From: Acanthochromis polyacanthus
Taxonomy: Eukaryota > Chordata > Actinopteri > Pomacentridae
Direction: 5' to 3'
DNA length: 64,000 bases
Assembly (NCBI RefSeq): GCF_021347895.1
Contig: NC_067117.1
Span: 32,184,067 to 32,248,066, forward strand
Below, piece by piece: positions 61,294 through 64,000 of this stretch. The position numbers and the translations under genes are program-made. The notes under the pieces are model-generated. The model was not told the origin of the DNA. It worked only from the letters and a program-made list of their open reading frames with translations, and ran no database searches. Positions within the stretch are counted from its first letter, which is position 1, and the number at the start of each line of letters is the position of its first letter.

Positions 61294-63252
61294 TTAAATT
61301 GTAATTATCTCACAAGCTTTATTACTTATGAGAAGAGCAGAATAGTATTAACCATTCCAGGTTTTAATCACTTGAAGGTTCCATATAAAGCTTATTATAT
61401 TGTCTATAAGAGCTCATGGACTTCCACATGGCAAATAGTCTGCATAAACTAATGATAAGAGTAAATGACCAAGCAAAATGTGTATTCATCTTTTAGCAAT
61501 TTGCCACAAATATCAATAAAAATAATGAGTAATGGTTTCAGTTTGGCTGCTCCTATAAAAATCGTCTGGTTCTGCCACTGTCTGAGTCTCGCTGCTGGTA
61601 GGAAATAAGATGTAAACCACGATCTATAACATCGAATCCAGACACATCTGCCCTGACTGAAAGATGTTTTTGTAGCTCTGCATTTGTAGCGGGAACCTTC
61701 TGTTCACAAGTGTGCTTCAACAAAACCCTGAAGTGGCTGCTGACGCTTTGGCACAAACTGCAAAGCACTTTGTCTCTGTAATGTGGAAAAGAAACATATA
61801 AATGCAGTCAATTTATCATTAACCACAGCAATGGGAACTGGAGACATTAGAAAAGTTGATTAAAGACACTTGAATGTTGTTTTTCTGGTAAGGACAGTTT
61901 GTTGCTGTGTAAAATCTTTTAGGTTGGGTGCACCTACCTTGTTGCAACTTCCAGCTTTTAGAGCGTTATGTAACCAGATGGCACGACCTGCCTTTAGTTT
62001 ATATTACAGACTCCAGTAGCACATTTACTCAAGGACCGCATTTAAGTGCGATTCTGAGGTTTTATGAGGCAACTTTATACTGATTTACACACATAGTTTA
62101 CCAGAACTGAGAGGGAAATTTTGCACTTTTTATTGTTTACAATATTTATTCTACCATTGTGGTTACAGTAGCTGCATTAGTGATCTAAAACATAGAAAAA
62201 TATACATAAAATGTGATGCTTTCTAAGAATTATAAAATATAAACCGACTCTACCTCAACCAACTGCAGTAAAATACCACTTATGTATCTTTCAACTGGGG
62301 CCGTTTATCTATTAAAATGTAAATTTTAACTATTGGTTTATTAATTGTATTCTACTTAATAATTTGATATTTTGTGAGCGTTGTAATCCACAGCTTTTAC
62401 TTGAAGCGAAGTTCTTATATATTGGTTTATTGCTACTTTTACTTGAGTAATTATCCTGCTTACACTGGTGTGAGTAAAGCAGTTTAGCCATAATTGTAAA
62501 ACCTGACCTGAACTGTAATCCCAGCTGCCGAGTTAACCCTAAACCCTAATCCTGAACTAACCCACCGCAGACGTCAAAGACTCACGCAACACTTTTATTC
62601 CATCAGTTCCTCTGCCCCTCGGAGGACATTCGGTTCCCATAAACAACGAGAACACACAAACACACAAAACGCACACCCAGGACACGAACACACGAAATGC
62701 AGCCGCGGAAGAGTGGGATTGCTCAAGCCTGCCGTTTTTCAGTACAGGGCTAAAGTCAGATTAGTGCTAGTCTGTCTGTCTGCTTTCACGGAGAAACATG
62801 CTTAATCTCTGCTTAATCCCACCTGCAACGGGATTGGCCACCGCCTAAGACTCTGACGGCTATTACCCCGAACACAGGCATCAGACTCAGACTAGCGCAC
62901 ACCTGGACCGAGAGACAGACGTGGAAAGTGTTTATCTTTTCTCTCGACGTGTATCTGGTTTGCTAATAATGCATCGTCGAATTGAATTTAGAAAAGAGGC
63001 AGACGGATAAGTGGAGAGAAAATTGCAAAGTGAGGGGCGTTGGATGAGGCCAATATAGACAAAGAGAGAGAGCAGGAATAAAAGATGGTGGAAGAAAAAA
63101 GAAGAGACTGATAAAAGTACAGATTTCCTTGGGAACAAATAAACAAAAACAAAAAGACAATGAACAATGAGGATTGTAGTTCACCTAAATGGAATGTAGT
63201 GATTTTAATGTGATCAGTTACACCTGTGCTTTTCCTGCTAAGATGAGCCAGA
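61294..63252. other. Non-coding stretch, nothing recognised
   Basis: About 2 kb without a gene I can support. A short CCCTAAACCCTAA-like stretch at about 62537-62550 is telomere-like but too short to mean anything. Confidence 0.4.
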
Positions 63253-63680
63253 ATGTCTATTGAGCATGTCGGCTCACTGTCTGGCTGTCATGCCTTTCTG
63301 GAACACTTGTATAGAACAGAGCTTCAACAACAACAACAAAAAATCTGCAGCAGACAAAATGAAATAGTAGTCCTTGAAGTAAAGATAGAAGACGGAGCAG
63401 GTGAGCTTTGTACGTTGAAATCGAAATACCATCTTTCTTCATTGAAGCATTTACACGTTTTTTTTGCAGCCGGATTTTTTATTTTTTTATTTTTTTTTTG
63501 ACGTGTCATTGCAGGAAAGGTCCAGGTGAAACAAACACCACTAACAATGGCTCGGTTTCATCACGTGTCCCAGTAAAGCCGTCGAACTGTACTGGCACGC
63601 TCAACCCCAAGACCAAGCAACTGGCTCACCAGAGTGGAATGCAGAAAGAAATACGGATTATGTTTTAAATAAACACAACA
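63253..63680 (+). CDS. Possible terminal exons of an unknown gene
   Basis: An open segment from ATG at 63253 contains CHAFLEHLYRTELQQQQQ and EIVVLEVKIEDGAG and meets a GT donor at 63401-63402 (GCAG|GTGAGC). A pyrimidine-rich AG at about 63511-63514 could open a last exon (KGPGETNTTNNGSVSSR..., then LNPKTKQLAHQSGMQKEIRI) whose stop at 63666-63668 overlaps an AATAAA at about 63668. The two do not join in compatible phase by my reading, so one or both may be wrong. No family is recognised. Confidence 0.2.
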
Positions 63681-64000
63681 GAGAAATGCATTTAATGTAT
63701 ACATCAAGTGGAAGAAGAGTAGCCGCCTCCGCTGTGTTGTGACTTGGGTAAAGTGGCAATTTGAGTGGAAATACTTGAAGTGAACCTATAGAGAGTTTCC
63801 ACCTGAATGTGAAAGCAACCTTAGCTACACAAAGATTTACAGTGAGGTTCAGCTCATTGTTTAGCCGTCAAGGGTTGTTTTCTGCCCCAGCAGGCGGCTG
63901 TTTTCAAGAAAAAAAGCTCTAAATAGCCACCGCACGCTACCTGCTCAGCACTGAGAAACAGCAAACAGACAAAGTTAAAGAGACAGTGGAGCTTTTAGTA
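63681..64000. other. Non-coding end of window
   Basis: Nothing recognised. Confidence 0.4.

Overview
This window is a piece of a vertebrate nuclear genome, almost certainly a ray-finned (teleost, probably percomorph) fish. Genes are split by GT-AG introns, long (GT)n microsatellites are common, and the interspersed repeats are the usual teleost set: Tc1/mariner, PIF/Harbinger, hAT, L2-, CR1- and L1-type LINEs, a tRNA-derived SINE and a Ty3-type LTR retrotransposon. Nothing bacterial (operons, Shine-Dalgarno sites, CRISPR) is present. I saw no tRNA or rRNA gene.

Host genes are sparse. (1) Positions 4607-8789, minus strand: six exons of a gene I recognise as ccndbp1 (cyclin D1 binding protein 1/GCIP). 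Its 3' exons lie outside the window or were not found. (2) Positions 18958-21587, minus strand: the beta1, beta2 and connecting-peptide/transmembrane/tail exons of an MHC class II beta chain; the leader exon was not found. (3) Positions 25990-26380, plus strand: a broken, intron-less copy of the PWWP domain of a BRPF/BRD1-type scaffold protein, most like BRPF3. (4) At 24653, a possible first exon of a fish multicopy gene family that I recall as having SWIM/YqaJ domains (weak). (5) At 63253-63680, a weak candidate for terminal exons.

Most of the rest is transposon, layered by successive insertion. 953-2277 is a 1.3 kb foldback element. 8993-12119 holds a deleted transposon that still encodes a 60-residue helix-turn-helix protein, an L2 LINE endonuclease fragment, and a nearly full-length Tc1 element with an open 350-codon transposase. 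12122-17361 is a three-level nest: a solo LTR inside Harbinger element B, which sits precisely inside the transposase gene of Harbinger element A. 21776-24084 carries inverted second copies of the HTH element and of the Tc1 element, just upstream of the MHC beta1 exon. 27951-31166 is a run of terminal-inverted-repeat elements, (GT)n tracts and a GC-rich insert. 31626-33120 is a long pyrimidine-then-purine tract. 39682-43622 is a degenerate Tc1 element split by a LINE.

48619-57620 is a small CACTGTAAAAA-type DNA element split by a young Ty3-type retrotransposon (49201-57181). That retrotransposon has near-identical LTRs but a pol broken by two stops and a frameshift. 59290-60510 is a 5'-truncated L2 LINE. 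Each nest is supported by target-site duplications or by reading frames and alignments that resume across the insert, so the relative order of events can be read from the sequence.

No wholly new multi-gene system is visible. The observations most worth following are the two HTH-only deletion elements, the Harbinger nest, the transposon-loaded MHC class II beta locus, the BRPF3-like pseudogene and the pol breaks at probable CpG sites. All identifications rest on my reading of motifs and remembered families; no database search was run.
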